Source: CAYMTR01 sp964393405 | Lineage (GTDB): Bacteria > Bacteroidota > Bacteroidia > Bacteroidales > Prolixibacteraceae | Reading direction: 5' to 3' | Assembly (NCBI GenBank): GCA_964393405.1 | Contig: CAYMTR010000021.1 | Location: forward strand, 1-49,427 | Length of the DNA: 49,427 bases | In this document: piece by piece, positions 33,989-42,876 of the stretch | Layout: every line of letters begins with the position of its first letter | Position numbering within the stretch: the stretch's first letter is position 1 | Program-made: the position numbers and the translations under genes | Notes under the pieces: generated by a model | What the model saw: only the letters and a program-made list of their open reading frames with translations | Told to the model about the DNA's origin: nothing | Database searches by the model: none

Positions 33989-35461
33989 ATGAAAGCTATC
34001 AAAAAATTAACAGGGGAAACTGCTATTTATGGAATGCCTAGTATAATAGGGCGTTTTCTCAACTGGTGGCTAAATCCTTACTGGACTTATATTTTTTTAA
34101 ACCAGGCTGAACTTGGGAAAGTAAATTATGTATATGCTGTTGTGGCATTTTTATTTGTAATCCTTACCTATGGTATGGAGACAGGCTTCTTCAGGTTTGC
34201 TTCAAAAGAAGTTAATAAGGATAAGGTTTTTTCTACTTCTATAATTTCACTATCTGTAACAACACTGCTTTTCATTATTGCTGTTTTCATTTTTAGAAAT
34301 GATTTTGCTTCTATGATGCAGATGTCGGGTAGACCCGATTTTATAATGATAATGGGACTTACAATTGGTTTAGATGTTATTACTGCTATACCTTTTGCAA
34401 AATTGAGACTCCAACACCGACCTGTAAAATTTGCTGTAATTAAATTTCTAAATATTGGTGTCAATATTCTTTTCAATCTGTTTTTCTTGTCGCTTTGCCC
34501 TCTTTTACTTAAACATTTTCCCGATTCTTTTATCTCTGTTATTTATAAACCGGGCTTTGGAATAGGCTATGTTTTTCTTTCAAACTTAATTGCTTCGTTG
34601 GTAACTCTTATTTTACTTATACCTGAATATAGGGTGAAGTGGAATTTTGATTTCCAATTATTTAAGAAGATGTTTAAATATTCATATCCTATTCTTATTG
34701 TTGGAATAACAGGTATGATTAATCAAAATATTGATAAAATATTAATACCTAATTTACTACCTGCATCAGAAGAGCCTCTTAAACAACTCGGTATTTATGT
34801 TGCTGCTTTCAAAATGGCGGTTTTACTTAATATGTTCATTCAAGCTTTCCGTTTTGCTTTTGAGCCATTTATTTTTTCTCAAAAAGAAGATGGTGATACT
34901 AAAAATATGTATTCCATTATTATGAAATATTTCTCTATCCTTGGTCTAATTATCTTTCTCGCTATGTCTACTTTCACAGATCTAGTAATGAGCATTAATT
35001 CTAGTCAGTATAGAGAAGGGGCAGGAATTATACCAATTGTGCTAATGGCAAATTTCTTTATGGGAATTTTCTTTACACAGTCGCTTTGGTATAAACTCAC
35101 CGATAAGACCATTTACGGCGCTTATTTTGGAATATTAGGGTCTGTAATAACAATTGCCCTGAACATTATTTTAATCCCTGTAATTGGCTATTATGGCTCT
35201 GCAATCGCAATCCTTGTTTGTTTTGTTGTGATGACTCTTGCTTCTTATTTCGTCGGACAAAAACACTACCCAATAAATTATGACCTCAAGAGTTTTGGTT
35301 TTTACCTATTTTTAAGCTTGATCTTATTTTTTATTTATTGGTTAATTAGAAAACCGGGATCACCACATTATATGGTTTCAATAGTTTTAAATATTATATT
35401 CCTAGTGATTATTTATTTAAAAGAAAAGAAAGATTTTTTAAAGATATTCAGAGCTCAATAA
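33989..35461 (+). CDS. Polysaccharide-type flippase (MOP superfamily, Wzx-like)
   Basis: A 490-residue protein with about 14 hydrophobic helices and no soluble domain. The pattern is that of lipid-linked oligosaccharide flippases (RfbX/Wzx, polysaccharide biosynthesis family): an early LTGETAIYGMPSIIGRFLNW helix, GMETGFFRFASKEV loop, FKYSYPILIVGITGMINQNID and LGIYVAAFKMAVLLNMFIQA. The orphan position, away from glycosyltransferases, suggests a general envelope lipid or glycan role. It is followed 30 bp later by the rpiB-like gene. The cargo is unknown, but one could speculate on the same lipid-linked donor used by the TMTC-like enzyme. Confidence 0.88.
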   Translation: MKAIKKLTGETAIYGMPSIIGRFLNWWLNPYWTYIFLNQAELGKVNYVYAVVAFLFVILTYGMETGFFRFASKEVNKDKVFSTSIISLSVTTLLFIIAVFIFRNDFASMMQMSGRPDFIMIMGLTIGLDVITAIPFAKLRLQHRPVKFAVIKFLNIGVNILFNLFFLSLCPLLLKHFPDSFISVIYKPGFGIGYVFLSNLIASLVTLILLIPEYRVKWNFDFQLFKKMFKYSYPILIVGITGMINQNIDKILIPNLLPASEEPLKQLGIYVAAFKMAVLLNMFIQAFRFAFEPFIFSQKEDGDTKNMYSIIMKYFSILGLIIFLAMSTFTDLVMSINSSQYREGAGIIPIVLMANFFMGIFFTQSLWYKLTDKTIYGAYFGILGSVITIALNIILIPVIGYYGSAIAILVCFVVMTLASYFVGQKHYPINYDLKSFGFYLFLSLILFFIYWLIRKPGSPHYMVSIVLNIIFLVIIYLKEKKDFLKIFRAQ

Positions 35462-35491
35462 CTTGAAATTAAAACAAATAAAAATATTATA

Positions 35492-35935
35492 ATGGAAAGA
35501 ATAAAGATAGCATTATCATCAGACCATGCCGGATGGGAAAGAAAACAGGTTGTAATTAAACATCTTGAGGCTTTAGCTTATGAAATAAAAGATTTTGGTG
35601 CTTTTTCTAATGAAAGTTCTGATTACGCCGACTGGGCTCACCCAATGGCAAATGCTGTTGAAAACGGTGAATTTACATTCGGAATTTCTTTGTGTGGTAG
35701 CGGAAATGGTATCAATATGACAGCTAATAAACACCAGGGAATAAGATCGGCTCTTTGTTGGATTCCTGAAATTGCTGCCTTAGCAAGACAACATAACGAT
35801 GCAAATGTATTATCGATACCTGCTCGTTTTGTTACCGATCAACAGGCTATTGAAATTGTTGATGCTTTTCTTGGTGCTGAGTTTGAAGGTGGCCGCCACC
35901 TTACACGTATCAATAAAATACCTCTTTGTAAATAA
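35492..35935 (+). CDS. rpiB: RpiB/LacA/LacB-family sugar-phosphate isomerase (ribose-5-phosphate isomerase B)
   Basis: A 147-residue isomerase interconverting ribose 5-phosphate and ribulose 5-phosphate. Marks are IALSSDHAGWERKQVV, DFGAFSNESSDYADWAHPMA, the active-site loop ISLCGSGNGINMTANKHQGI (Cys of CGSGNG as general base) and HNDANVLSIPARFV. Length is typical. It is probably cotranscribed with the flippase gene. It could also be an allose 6-phosphate isomerase. Confidence 0.93.
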   Translation: MERIKIALSSDHAGWERKQVVIKHLEALAYEIKDFGAFSNESSDYADWAHPMANAVENGEFTFGISLCGSGNGINMTANKHQGIRSALCWIPEIAALARQHNDANVLSIPARFVTDQQAIEIVDAFLGAEFEGGRHLTRINKIPLCK

Positions 35936-36007
35936 AGTAGAAAAAAAGATGTTTTTGTGGGAAATTATTTCAAAAAGATTATTTTTAGGAAATAAAACAC
36001 AAAGGCA

Positions 36008-36451
36008 ATGCTTTCAAATACATGTAAATATGCAATCAGGGCTTTAATATTTCTGGCCAAACATACCGAATCTGGAAAAAAAGTCGGTATTAAACAGATT
36101 ACTGATATTATTAATGTTCCTGCTCCTTTTCTTAGTAAGATTCTGCAGAACCTTGCCAGACATAATATTTTGTGCTCTGTGAAAGGCCCTCACGGTGGAT
36201 TTGCCCTTGGACGTAAACCTGAAGATATTTCTCTTTACGACATTGTTATCGATGTTGATGGTGAAGAGTATTTCTGCAGCTGCATTGTACGCCACGATGT
36301 CTGTAAATGCTTCGACGATGAATCAGAATGTTGCCCTATGCATAAGCGTTTTGGACAACAAAGGACTGACCTTATCAAATTTTATAAAGAGACAACACTT
36401 GCCGATATTGTTAAAGATTATAAAGAATCGGGAGAGGAAATTAAATTTTAA
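36008..36451 (+). CDS. Rrf2-family transcriptional regulator, Cys-rich
   Basis: A 147-residue winged-helix regulator of the Rrf2/IscR family. The opening is MLSNTCKYAIRALIFLAKHT, with the helix-turn-helix IKQITDIINVPAPFLSKILQ and wing VKGPHGGFALGRKPEDISLY. The effector loop has more cysteines than usual (CSCIVRHDVCKCFDDESECC, then PMH), at least seven with Cys6, compatible with an Fe-S cluster or other metal or thiol sensing. The target genes are unknown. No obvious operator was found by eye. Its end overlaps the VanZ-like gene on the other strand by 11 bp. Confidence 0.92.
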   Translation: MLSNTCKYAIRALIFLAKHTESGKKVGIKQITDIINVPAPFLSKILQNLARHNILCSVKGPHGGFALGRKPEDISLYDIVIDVDGEEYFCSCIVRHDVCKCFDDESECCPMHKRFGQQRTDLIKFYKETTLADIVKDYKESGEEIKF

Positions 36452-36824
36452 AAAGAAATTTCTCCGATTTTCTGCCTCTTATTACCAATTGATACATTAA
36501 CACTCCTGTAAGACCTCCTAAAAAGTTTGCCAATACATCATATATATCTCCTGACCTCGTTTTTGTTGCCACCGATTGCAATATTTCAAAAGTTATTCCG
36601 ATCACTAAAGACGTAATAACCGAAAATAGATAACTGCGAGAATATTTATTCTTTGATAAAAAAACCGGTACGGCAAAAAATGAAAGCCCCATGTACATCA
36701 AAAAGTGTATTACCTTATCTGCATTTTCAAATAGAATAAAGTTGGGTAATTGGCTTGGCGGAGTTAAAGATGCATATGTCATTAAACCGACCCAAATAAT
36801 GGCATAAATATATTTTCGAATCAT
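36441..36824 (-). CDS. VanZ-like membrane protein
   Basis: A 127-residue protein with four hydrophobic helices of the VanZ-like family. It has YAIIWVGLMTYASLTPPSQL, ENADKVIHFLMYMGLSFFAV (the DKxxHFxxYxxL motif), LVIGITFEILQSVATKTRSG and DIYDVLANFLGGLTGVLM, matching the EIxQ...RxxDxxDxxxNxxG signature. The function in Bacteroidota is unknown. The teicoplanin phenotype of VanZ itself should not be assumed. Confidence 0.9.
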   Translation of the reverse strand: MIRKYIYAIIWVGLMTYASLTPPSQLPNFILFENADKVIHFLMYMGLSFFAVPVFLSKNKYSRSYLFSVITSLVIGITFEILQSVATKTRSGDIYDVLANFLGGLTGVLMYQLVIRGRKSEKFLFKI

Positions 36825-36924
36825 ATCCTAATTGATAGAGAATTTTTTACAAAAATGCTTATTATTGACGAGATAAAATAAACTTTGACTATATTAATCC
36901 GGAATTTCACACAATACTTTTTTG

Positions 36925-38049
36925 ATGGCGGGTGTTTATATACATATTCCATTTTGTAAAAAAAGATGCATTTACTGTGATTTTTATAAATCTACAGATG
37001 TATCTGAAATTGAAACATATATAAAAGTCCTTAAAAGGGAATTATGGTTTAGAAAGGATTACATTTCTTACCCCGACATCGAAACTATTTATTTTGGCGG
37101 AGGTACTCCTTCGGTATTAAGTTTTTCTCAGATTAATGAAATCCTTGATGTTGTCAGATCTGTCTACAAAGTTAATCATGAAGCTGAAATAACGATGGAA
37201 ATGAACCCTGATGATATGTCGTTTGATTATCTTCAGAAAATCAGGGCAACTGGAGTGAATAGATTAAGCATCGGAATTCAATCTTTCAACGATCAAACTC
37301 TTAAATATCTGGGACGACGGCATGATGCTAATCGTGCTTTAGATGCGGTAAATGATTCAAAAAGAGCCGGTTTTAATAACATTAGCATTGATTTAATCTA
37401 TGGAATTCCCGGAATTTCAAAGGTTCAATGGAAACGAGATATTGAAACTGCTTTTAACCTCGGTGTTCAACACGTTTCTGCTTATCATCTTACTTACCAC
37501 GAAGGTACTCCGCTTTGGGATGAACTTCAAAAAGGAAATATTAAGGAAATCAGCGAAGATGAAAGCCTTGAACAGTTTTATGAAATAATTCGCCAATCGG
37601 AAAAAAATAACTTTATTCAATACGAAGTTTCAAACTTTGGTTTAGATGGTTATTTCTCAAAGCATAACTCATCTTATTGGAAGCAAGCTGAATACATCGG
37701 TCTTGGCCCTTCTGCCCATTCTTACGACCGACTTTCAAGACAATGGAACATTTCTGACCTTAAAAAATATCTCTCCTCTGATTTTTTAGGTGGCGATTAT
37801 TTCGAAAAGGAAGAACTTACAGTGAAAGATAAATTCAACGATTATGTGCTTACTTCTTTGAGGACTGTCTGGGGAATTGATATTGCTTACATTAAAAAGA
37901 AATTTGGGGAAAAATATATAAAACATGTTATTAAAATTTATGATTCTTACATTGAATCCCTTGATATAGTTAAGGAAAATGATATTATCAAGCTTACAAA
38001 AAAGGGGTATTTCATTTCCGATAAGATAATTTCTGATTTTATGGTTTAA
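36925..38049 (+). CDS. hemW: Radical SAM protein HemW (heme chaperone, formerly HemN-like)
   Basis: A 374-residue radical SAM protein. I place the start at the ATG at 36925 (MAGVYIHIPF); the codon before it is TTG. The cluster motif is CKKRCIYC (Cys11, Cys15, Cys18; CX3CX2C) followed by DFYKST. IYFGGGTPSVLS is the SAM-binding glycine motif. MEMNPDDMSFDYLQK, GVNRLSIGIQSFND, DLIYGIPG and YHLTYHEGTPLW follow, and the C-terminal HemN domain is present. HemW inserts heme into client proteins rather than oxidising coproporphyrinogen, and it lacks the extended N-terminus of HemN. Confidence 0.94.
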   Translation: MAGVYIHIPFCKKRCIYCDFYKSTDVSEIETYIKVLKRELWFRKDYISYPDIETIYFGGGTPSVLSFSQINEILDVVRSVYKVNHEAEITMEMNPDDMSFDYLQKIRATGVNRLSIGIQSFNDQTLKYLGRRHDANRALDAVNDSKRAGFNNISIDLIYGIPGISKVQWKRDIETAFNLGVQHVSAYHLTYHEGTPLWDELQKGNIKEISEDESLEQFYEIIRQSEKNNFIQYEVSNFGLDGYFSKHNSSYWKQAEYIGLGPSAHSYDRLSRQWNISDLKKYLSSDFLGGDYFEKEELTVKDKFNDYVLTSLRTVWGIDIAYIKKKFGEKYIKHVIKIYDSYIESLDIVKENDIIKLTKKGYFISDKIISDFMV

Positions 38050-38058
38050 ATTTGTCCT

Positions 38059-38424
38059 ATGAATATTGAAACTCTCCGAGAATATTGTATTTCGAAACCT
38101 TTTGTTGAAGAATGTTTCCCTTTTGATGAAACAACCCTTGTTTTCAAAGTTATGGGGAAGATGTTCCTTCTTACTGACCTTGTCAGCGATTTTTCAATAA
38201 GCGTCAAGTGTGACCCTGAAAAGGCAATTGAACTCAGAGAAAGATATTCATTTATTACTCCAGGTTACCATTTTAACAAAAAATACTGGAACACGATATA
38301 TATTAATGATTTAGTTCCCGAAAAACTCCTTCATGAGTGTATCGACCATTCTTATGATGAGGTTGTATGTAAACTATCTAAAATTAAACAAAAAGAAATA
38401 CATGAAAAGTCCCAAGACCAATAA
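38059..38424 (+). CDS. MmcQ/YjbR-family protein
   Basis: A 121-residue MmcQ/YjbR (CyaY-like fold) protein. Marks are MNIETLREYCISKPFVEECF, FDETTLVFKVMGKMFLL, ISVKCDPEKAIELRERY, FITPGYHFNKKYWNTIYI and the final DHSYDEVVCKLSKIKQKE. A role in DNA binding is suggested for the family but is not well shown. It is 9 bp after hemW and overlaps the S4-domain gene by 23 bp. Confidence 0.92.
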   Translation: MNIETLREYCISKPFVEECFPFDETTLVFKVMGKMFLLTDLVSDFSISVKCDPEKAIELRERYSFITPGYHFNKKYWNTIYINDLVPEKLLHECIDHSYDEVVCKLSKIKQKEIHEKSQDQ

Positions 38425-38629
38425 AATAACTTTCGAATTAGAAGGTGAATTCATCGAATTAATCAGACTTCTGAAAGTTCTAAGAATTGCAGAATCAGGT
38501 GGACAAGCTAAAATGTTTGTCGACGAAGGGGAAGTACTTCATAACGAAATGCCTGAATCAAGAAAGAGAGCAAAACTTAGAAAGGGCGATAACATTAAGA
38601 TATTTGATTTTGATATAGATATTGCATAA
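38402..38629 (+). CDS. S4-domain RNA-binding protein (YbcJ/YaaA-like)
   Basis: A 75-residue protein consisting of a single S4 fold. The ATG at 38402 is chosen over an upstream in-frame ATG at 38333, because the S4 homology starts at ITFELEGEFIELIRLLKVLR and the upstream part only shadows the previous gene. IAESGGQAKMFVDEGEVLHN is the signature loop (G-x-A-K-xx-I/V-xx-G-x-V-x-V/L-N). The final KLRKGDNIKIFDF strand is typical. It probably binds structured RNA, perhaps ribosomal. Its stop lies beside the terminator of a leftward transcript. Confidence 0.9.
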   Translation: MKSPKTNKITFELEGEFIELIRLLKVLRIAESGGQAKMFVDEGEVLHNEMPESRKRAKLRKGDNIKIFDFDIDIA

Positions 38630-38659
38630 AAAAAAGCCGGAAATTGGGGATTCCCGGCT
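38628..38659 (-). terminator. Intrinsic terminator, leftward
   Basis: AGCCGG and CCGGCT (6 bp plus further possible pairing) with a 13-nt loop, followed on the minus strand by eight T. It works only leftward, since there is no T-run on the plus side. It ends the candidate small RNA and/or read-through from the GNAT gene. Confidence 0.8.
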
Positions 38660-38724
38660 GAAGTTAAGCTTGTGCGCTTGGGGTGTGTGGTTGGAAAAGA
38701 GAAAATTAAACTGGTTTTGATTAA
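38628..38724 (-). ncRNA. Candidate small RNA (about 95 nt) with intrinsic terminator
   Basis: On the minus strand a perfect -7 box TAATTTTG (38738-38731) is followed by about 65 nt and then a hairpin. The hairpin pairs AGCCGGGAATCCCC-type sequence with CCGGCT (arms 38659-38654 and 38640-38635) and ends in eight T (38635-38628). The body between them has an unpaired C-rich stretch (CCAACCACACACCCC) that stands out from the AT-rich surroundings. No reading frame crosses it. A TTG lies 22 bp upstream of the -7 box, slightly far. It could instead be only the terminator of the GNAT gene upstream on this strand. Confidence 0.4.
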
Positions 38725-38845
38725 GCATAACAAAATTAATAAAAAAAGAAATTTTTTATACAAATAATTTTCTACTATTTTATGAAATGTAACAATTACT
38801 TTACGAACGGTTATTATTTGATGGTGAACGACATAAAATACATGA

Positions 38846-39397
38846 TTATTGAAAATTACTCCATTCCTGTTTAACTATGCTGTAAATCTCAAGGTCTACA
38901 TACTTTTTATGATGCTTTTCTCCCTGTCTTTCAATACCTTCGAAATGAAATCCAAGCCTTTTGGGTATAGCTGAACTCTCTTTATTGCCGATTGCACATT
39001 TTATTTGTATTCTGTTCATTTCCAGTTTTTCAAAAGAAAAATTGATCAAAGTTTCTACAGATAATGTCATTATTCCTTTTCCCGTCATTCTTTCAATTAG
39101 CCAGTATCCTATTTCCAGCTTCCGATTCAAATAATCTATGTCTTTTAACCCTATTAATCCGGCAAATTCTCCTTCATACCATATCGTAAATACTTCCTGC
39201 CTTCTTTCTACATCATCAACTACTGATTTTACAAATGCCAGCGTGTCTTTGTCCGATTTTGTGCTATCAACAAAGGGTAACCATTTCCTGAGAAAAGCAC
39301 GGTTCTGATCAATGCCGTAATATATTGCCTGATAATCAAGTAAAGAAAAAATCCTTAATGTAATTGATTCGTTTACTGGAATGTCGTTTATTATCAT
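38846..39397 (-). CDS. GNAT acetyltransferase, RimJ/RimL type
   Basis: A 183-residue N-acetyltransferase of the RimJ/RimL/ribosomal-protein-Ser acetyltransferase group. I use the ATG at 39397; a TTG nine codons upstream extends the frame and is less likely. Marks are ESITLRIFSLLDYQAIYYGI, FTIWYEGEFAGLIGLKDIDY, KLEIGYWLIERMTGKGIMTL (acetyl-CoA P-loop, here with MTGKG), MNRIQIKCAIGNKESSAIPK and GFHFEGIERQGEKHH. The substrate is unknown. Relatives acetylate N-terminal amines or small molecules. Confidence 0.9.
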   Translation of the reverse strand: MIINDIPVNESITLRIFSLLDYQAIYYGIDQNRAFLRKWLPFVDSTKSDKDTLAFVKSVVDDVERRQEVFTIWYEGEFAGLIGLKDIDYLNRKLEIGYWLIERMTGKGIMTLSVETLINFSFEKLEMNRIQIKCAIGNKESSAIPKRLGFHFEGIERQGEKHHKKYVDLEIYSIVKQEWSNFQ

Positions 39398-39535
39398 CTT
39401 ATGAATATTTTCTTTGTTAATCAAAACTATAAAATATATGTTTAAAAGAAATATTCATCTCAATTTTTTTAATGAAAACGTATATCTTCCAAATTTTTGT
39501 ATTTTTACTCGTGTACATAATTTGAAATCTTTAAA

Positions 39536-40366
39536 ATGTGGAAGATGATGAGAAAAGGATATTCAGCATTTATATTATTGACAGTTTGTTTGTTATTGAC
39601 TTTCAGTTCACTCTTTGCTCAGGAAACTGAAAAGAAAGTTATTATCAAAACTAAATATGGCGATATGATCGTTAAACTTTACAACGAAACTCCTCTGCAT
39701 CGTGATAACTTTATTAAGCTTGCTAAAGAGGGTTTTTACAATGATCTGCTGTTTCATAGGGTGATTAAAGATTTTATGATTCAAGGGGGTGACCCGAAAT
39801 CAAAGAACGCTCCGGCAGGTATGCAACTCGGTATGGGCGACCCCGGTTATACCGTTCCTGCCGAAATCGATAACCGGTTTTGTCATAAAAAAGGTGCTCT
39901 TTCTGCTGCACGTACCGGCGATTCTTTTAATCCTGAAAGAAGATCTTCTGGCTCACAGTTTTTCCTTGTTCAAGGTAAGGTTTGGACTGAAGCTGAACTT
40001 CAACAGTTTGTTGAAAAGCAGAAGTATCAGGCTGTTAGAACTGAGGGGATGAAGTTGGTTAAAGAAAAACAACCTTTGATTTCAAGACTTAAGAATGAAA
40101 ATAAGAAGGACAGCCTTGATATAATTATGAACGAGATTCAAACTCTTGCTGAGCAAAAGGTCGACGCATCGAAGTTTGTTGTTAACGAAGAACGTAAGAA
40201 TTTTTATACTTCTGTTGGCGGCACTCCTCACCTCGACGATGCATACACAGTATTTGGCGAAGTGATTGAAGGTCTCAATATAATCGACTCAATCTCTGTT
40301 GCTAAAACCGCCCCCGGCGACCGTCCCTTAGAAGATATTAAAATGTCTATTGTAGTAATCGAATAG
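39536..40366 (+). CDS. Periplasmic cyclophilin-type peptidyl-prolyl isomerase with insertion
   Basis: A 276-residue exported PPIase. The signal peptide is at about 1-29 (ending SLFAQ). ATGs at 39536 and 39545 are both possible. The cyclophilin core has VIIKTKYGDMIVKLYNETPL, DLLFHRVIKDFMIQGGDPKS, the active-site FHRVI/GSQFF pattern (SSGSQFFLVQGK) and DDAYTVFGEVIEGLNIID. Between these last blocks lies a helical, Lys/Glu-rich insertion (about 150-225), giving a longer protein than simple bacterial cyclophilins. The insertion is common in Bacteroidota homologues and might help chaperone clients. It is convergent with menB, 8 bp apart. Confidence 0.92.
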   Translation: MWKMMRKGYSAFILLTVCLLLTFSSLFAQETEKKVIIKTKYGDMIVKLYNETPLHRDNFIKLAKEGFYNDLLFHRVIKDFMIQGGDPKSKNAPAGMQLGMGDPGYTVPAEIDNRFCHKKGALSAARTGDSFNPERRSSGSQFFLVQGKVWTEAELQQFVEKQKYQAVRTEGMKLVKEKQPLISRLKNENKKDSLDIIMNEIQTLAEQKVDASKFVVNEERKNFYTSVGGTPHLDDAYTVFGEVIEGLNIIDSISVAKTAPGDRPLEDIKMSIVVIE

Positions 40367-40374
40367 TTATTTCC

Positions 40375-41199
40375 CTAAGGCATTTTTGGAAACTGTTTAA
40401 AATCAGGCTTTCTTTTCTCAAGGAAAGCCTTTTTTCCTTCCTGGGCTTCTTCTGTCATGTAATAAAGCATAGTTGCATTCCCTGCAAGCTCCTGAATTCC
40501 TGCTTGTCCGTCAAGTTCTGCATTGAGTCCTGCTTTTATCATTCGCAACGCCAGCGGACTGTGCTCCATCATTTTATTTGCCCACTCTACTACTGTATCT
40601 TCCAGTTGATCAAAGGGTACTACTTTGTTGACTAAGCCCATTTCCAATGCTTCCATAGCTGAATATTGCTTGCAAAGGAACCATATCTCTCGGGCTTTCT
40701 TTTGACCTACCACACGTGCCAAATATGAAGAACCGAAACCGGCATCAAAACTTCCAACCTTTGGTCCGGTCTGCCCGAAAATTGCATTATATGAAGCTAT
40801 TGACAAATCACACACTACGTGAAGTACATGACCCCCACCTATCGCATATCCATTCACCATCGCAATAACCGGCTTAGGTATCGAACGTATAAGCTTCTGC
40901 ATATCAAGGATGTTCAATCGTGGTATACCATCTTTCCCTACATACCCTGCTGTGCTTTTTACATTCTGGTCTCCTCCGCTGCAGAAAGCTTTGTCTCCTT
41001 CCCCTGTAATTACGACAACGCTGATATCACTCCTTTCCCGGCTGATTACCATAGCTTCGCACATCTCTTTGGTAGTATCCGGAGTAAAAGCATTCATGTA
41101 CCTCGGACGGTTTATTGTTATTTTTCCAATCCCTTCAAAGTACTCAAATTTTATTTCCTCATATTCTTTGATGGTTTCCCAATTCCTTTTTGTTTTCAT
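40375..41199 (-). CDS. menB: 1,4-dihydroxy-2-naphthoyl-CoA synthase
   Basis: A 274-residue crotonase-fold enzyme that closes the naphthoate ring from o-succinylbenzoyl-CoA in menaquinone synthesis. Marks are FEGIGKITINRPRYMNAFTP, FCSGGDQNVKSTAGYVG (GGDQ motif diagnostic for MenB), MVNGYAIGGGHVLHVVCDLS and FGQTGPKVGSFDAGFGSSYL, with a C-terminal FLEKRKPDFKQFPKMP. The start overlaps the menD stop (ATGA). It is the last gene of the men cluster here. menC, menE and menA are not in the window. Confidence 0.97.
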   Translation of the reverse strand: MKTKRNWETIKEYEEIKFEYFEGIGKITINRPRYMNAFTPDTTKEMCEAMVISRERSDISVVVITGEGDKAFCSGGDQNVKSTAGYVGKDGIPRLNILDMQKLIRSIPKPVIAMVNGYAIGGGHVLHVVCDLSIASYNAIFGQTGPKVGSFDAGFGSSYLARVVGQKKAREIWFLCKQYSAMEALEMGLVNKVVPFDQLEDTVVEWANKMMEHSPLALRMIKAGLNAELDGQAGIQELAGNATMLYYMTEEAQEGKKAFLEKRKPDFKQFPKMP

Positions 41200-42866
41200 T
41201 CTACAGTGTTGTTTTTTAATCTGTTGAAATATTCATGATATACTTCTGCATTTCTGTATTTCAATGTTTTTATCTCCAATAATGCAGGACTGTCCTTGTG
41301 ACCCAGAAATGATATTAAAACATCTTTAAGGTCCGTTTTCTTGCCGCAAAAATAATAATCTACTCCAAATGCTTCTGTTAATTTTTGAATATCTACTTCA
41401 TGGTCTGTTTCTATATAATCTTTGAAGTATTGTTCTTCTGTTTCGCTTGAAATAAGCCTGAATATTCCGCCACCTTCGTTGTTGATAACTATGATCTTTA
41501 GATTTGATGGAAGATTCCTATTCCAAAGTCCGTTGGAATCGTACACAAAGCTTAGATCACCTGTGATAAGTATGTTGATTTCATTATTTGCTGAAGCAAA
41601 TCCTGACGCTGTCGAAAGAGTCCCATCAATTCCTGAAACCCCTCTGTTACAATATATTCCCTTAAATCTTTTTGTATCAAAAAGCTGTGCATATCGTACC
41701 GGACTGCTGTTCCCCAAGTGAAGATTGCTCCCTTCAGGAAGGTTATCCATCAATATGCTGAAAACATAAAGGTCGGAATATGGAATGTCCTTAATGATTT
41801 CCTGATGTTTCTTCTTTCTTGATTCATTCAGCAATTTCCATTTCGTGATATACAAATCATCATGTTCAAGGTTAGGGGAGGGGAGCTTAAGAAAAAGATC
41901 TATCGGATTGCCAATAATCCTCCCTTTCAGGTTGTTGTAAGTATCAATTCCATCATCCTCTTCTGAAATTCGCCAGTGTTCAATTTCTTTATGCTGCTGA
42001 AGCCACTTCTTTAGGTTTTTAGATATTATATGTCCTCCCAAAGAGATTATAAGCTCTGGAAGGTAGTCTGCATCATCTCTGATCTCTGTCCCTGCAAATA
42101 GGCGGTCGGGGTGACTGTAAATCTTATGTGACGATACATTTGATAATGGCTCATTTATAATTACAATACCTTCGCTATCGGCAAATAAGTTTAAAAATTT
42201 AGCCAATTCAGCGTCAGGAGATTTTTGTCCGCATAGAATCATCCTTCGCTTTGATGTTTTAAGCTTCCTGATAAATTCCTTCGGAATGACAATCCCATTT
42301 TTTGGTGGAGCGGTAATAAATAGAGGGTTAGATGATTCAGGTATTGGCGTGTTTAACGGCTCACTTATTGGCACATTGATATGTACCGGACCTTTTATTC
42401 CGGATACCGCAAAATTGATAATACTGTCGATGGTATAATTCCTTTCTTCTATCTCTTGGTCCGATTTAAGATTAATGCTTCCTTTTACAAAGTTTCTGAA
42501 TACATCAATTTGTCTGATTGTCTGGTTATCCTGCTGATCTATGAGTTCCTCAGGACGGTCGGCCGTGATTGCTATCAGTGGAATATGCTGATAATAAGCT
42601 TCTGCAAGGGCAGGGGAGTAGTTCAAAACTGCTGTACCCGAAGTACAAATAATAGCTACAGGTTTTGAGGTTGCCAGCGAAATTCCCATACCATAAAAAG
42701 CTGCTGAACGCTCATCAACGATACCATGAAGCTTAAAAACCTTATTTGAAGCGAATGACCTTATCAAAGGATTGTTCCTCGAACCAGGCGAAACAACAAC
42801 ATCACGGATTCCTTTCAGGTAGCATATTTCTGTCAGGTCACTGATATGTTGAAGATGGTGAGTCAT
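41196..42866 (-). CDS. menD: SEPHCHC synthase (MenD)
   Basis: A 556-residue thiamine-diphosphate enzyme joining 2-oxoglutarate (as succinic semialdehyde) to isochorismate. Marks are IRDVVVSPGSRNNPLIRSFA, HGIVDERSAAFYGMGISLAT, ICTSGTAVLNYSPALAEAYY, LIAITADRPEELIDQQDNQT, the C-terminal ThDP block NRGVSGIDGTLSTASGFA, LITGDLSFVYDSNGL and IIVINNEGGGIFR. Length matches the family. It is 10 bp after the isochorismate synthase and overlaps menB by 4 bp. Confidence 0.97.
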   Translation of the reverse strand: MTHHLQHISDLTEICYLKGIRDVVVSPGSRNNPLIRSFASNKVFKLHGIVDERSAAFYGMGISLATSKPVAIICTSGTAVLNYSPALAEAYYQHIPLIAITADRPEELIDQQDNQTIRQIDVFRNFVKGSINLKSDQEIEERNYTIDSIINFAVSGIKGPVHINVPISEPLNTPIPESSNPLFITAPPKNGIVIPKEFIRKLKTSKRRMILCGQKSPDAELAKFLNLFADSEGIVIINEPLSNVSSHKIYSHPDRLFAGTEIRDDADYLPELIISLGGHIISKNLKKWLQQHKEIEHWRISEEDDGIDTYNNLKGRIIGNPIDLFLKLPSPNLEHDDLYITKWKLLNESRKKKHQEIIKDIPYSDLYVFSILMDNLPEGSNLHLGNSSPVRYAQLFDTKRFKGIYCNRGVSGIDGTLSTASGFASANNEINILITGDLSFVYDSNGLWNRNLPSNLKIIVINNEGGGIFRLISSETEEQYFKDYIETDHEVDIQKLTEAFGVDYYFCGKKTDLKDVLISFLGHKDSPALLEIKTLKYRNAEVYHEYFNRLKNNTVE

Positions 42867-42876
42867 TCTGCAAATA

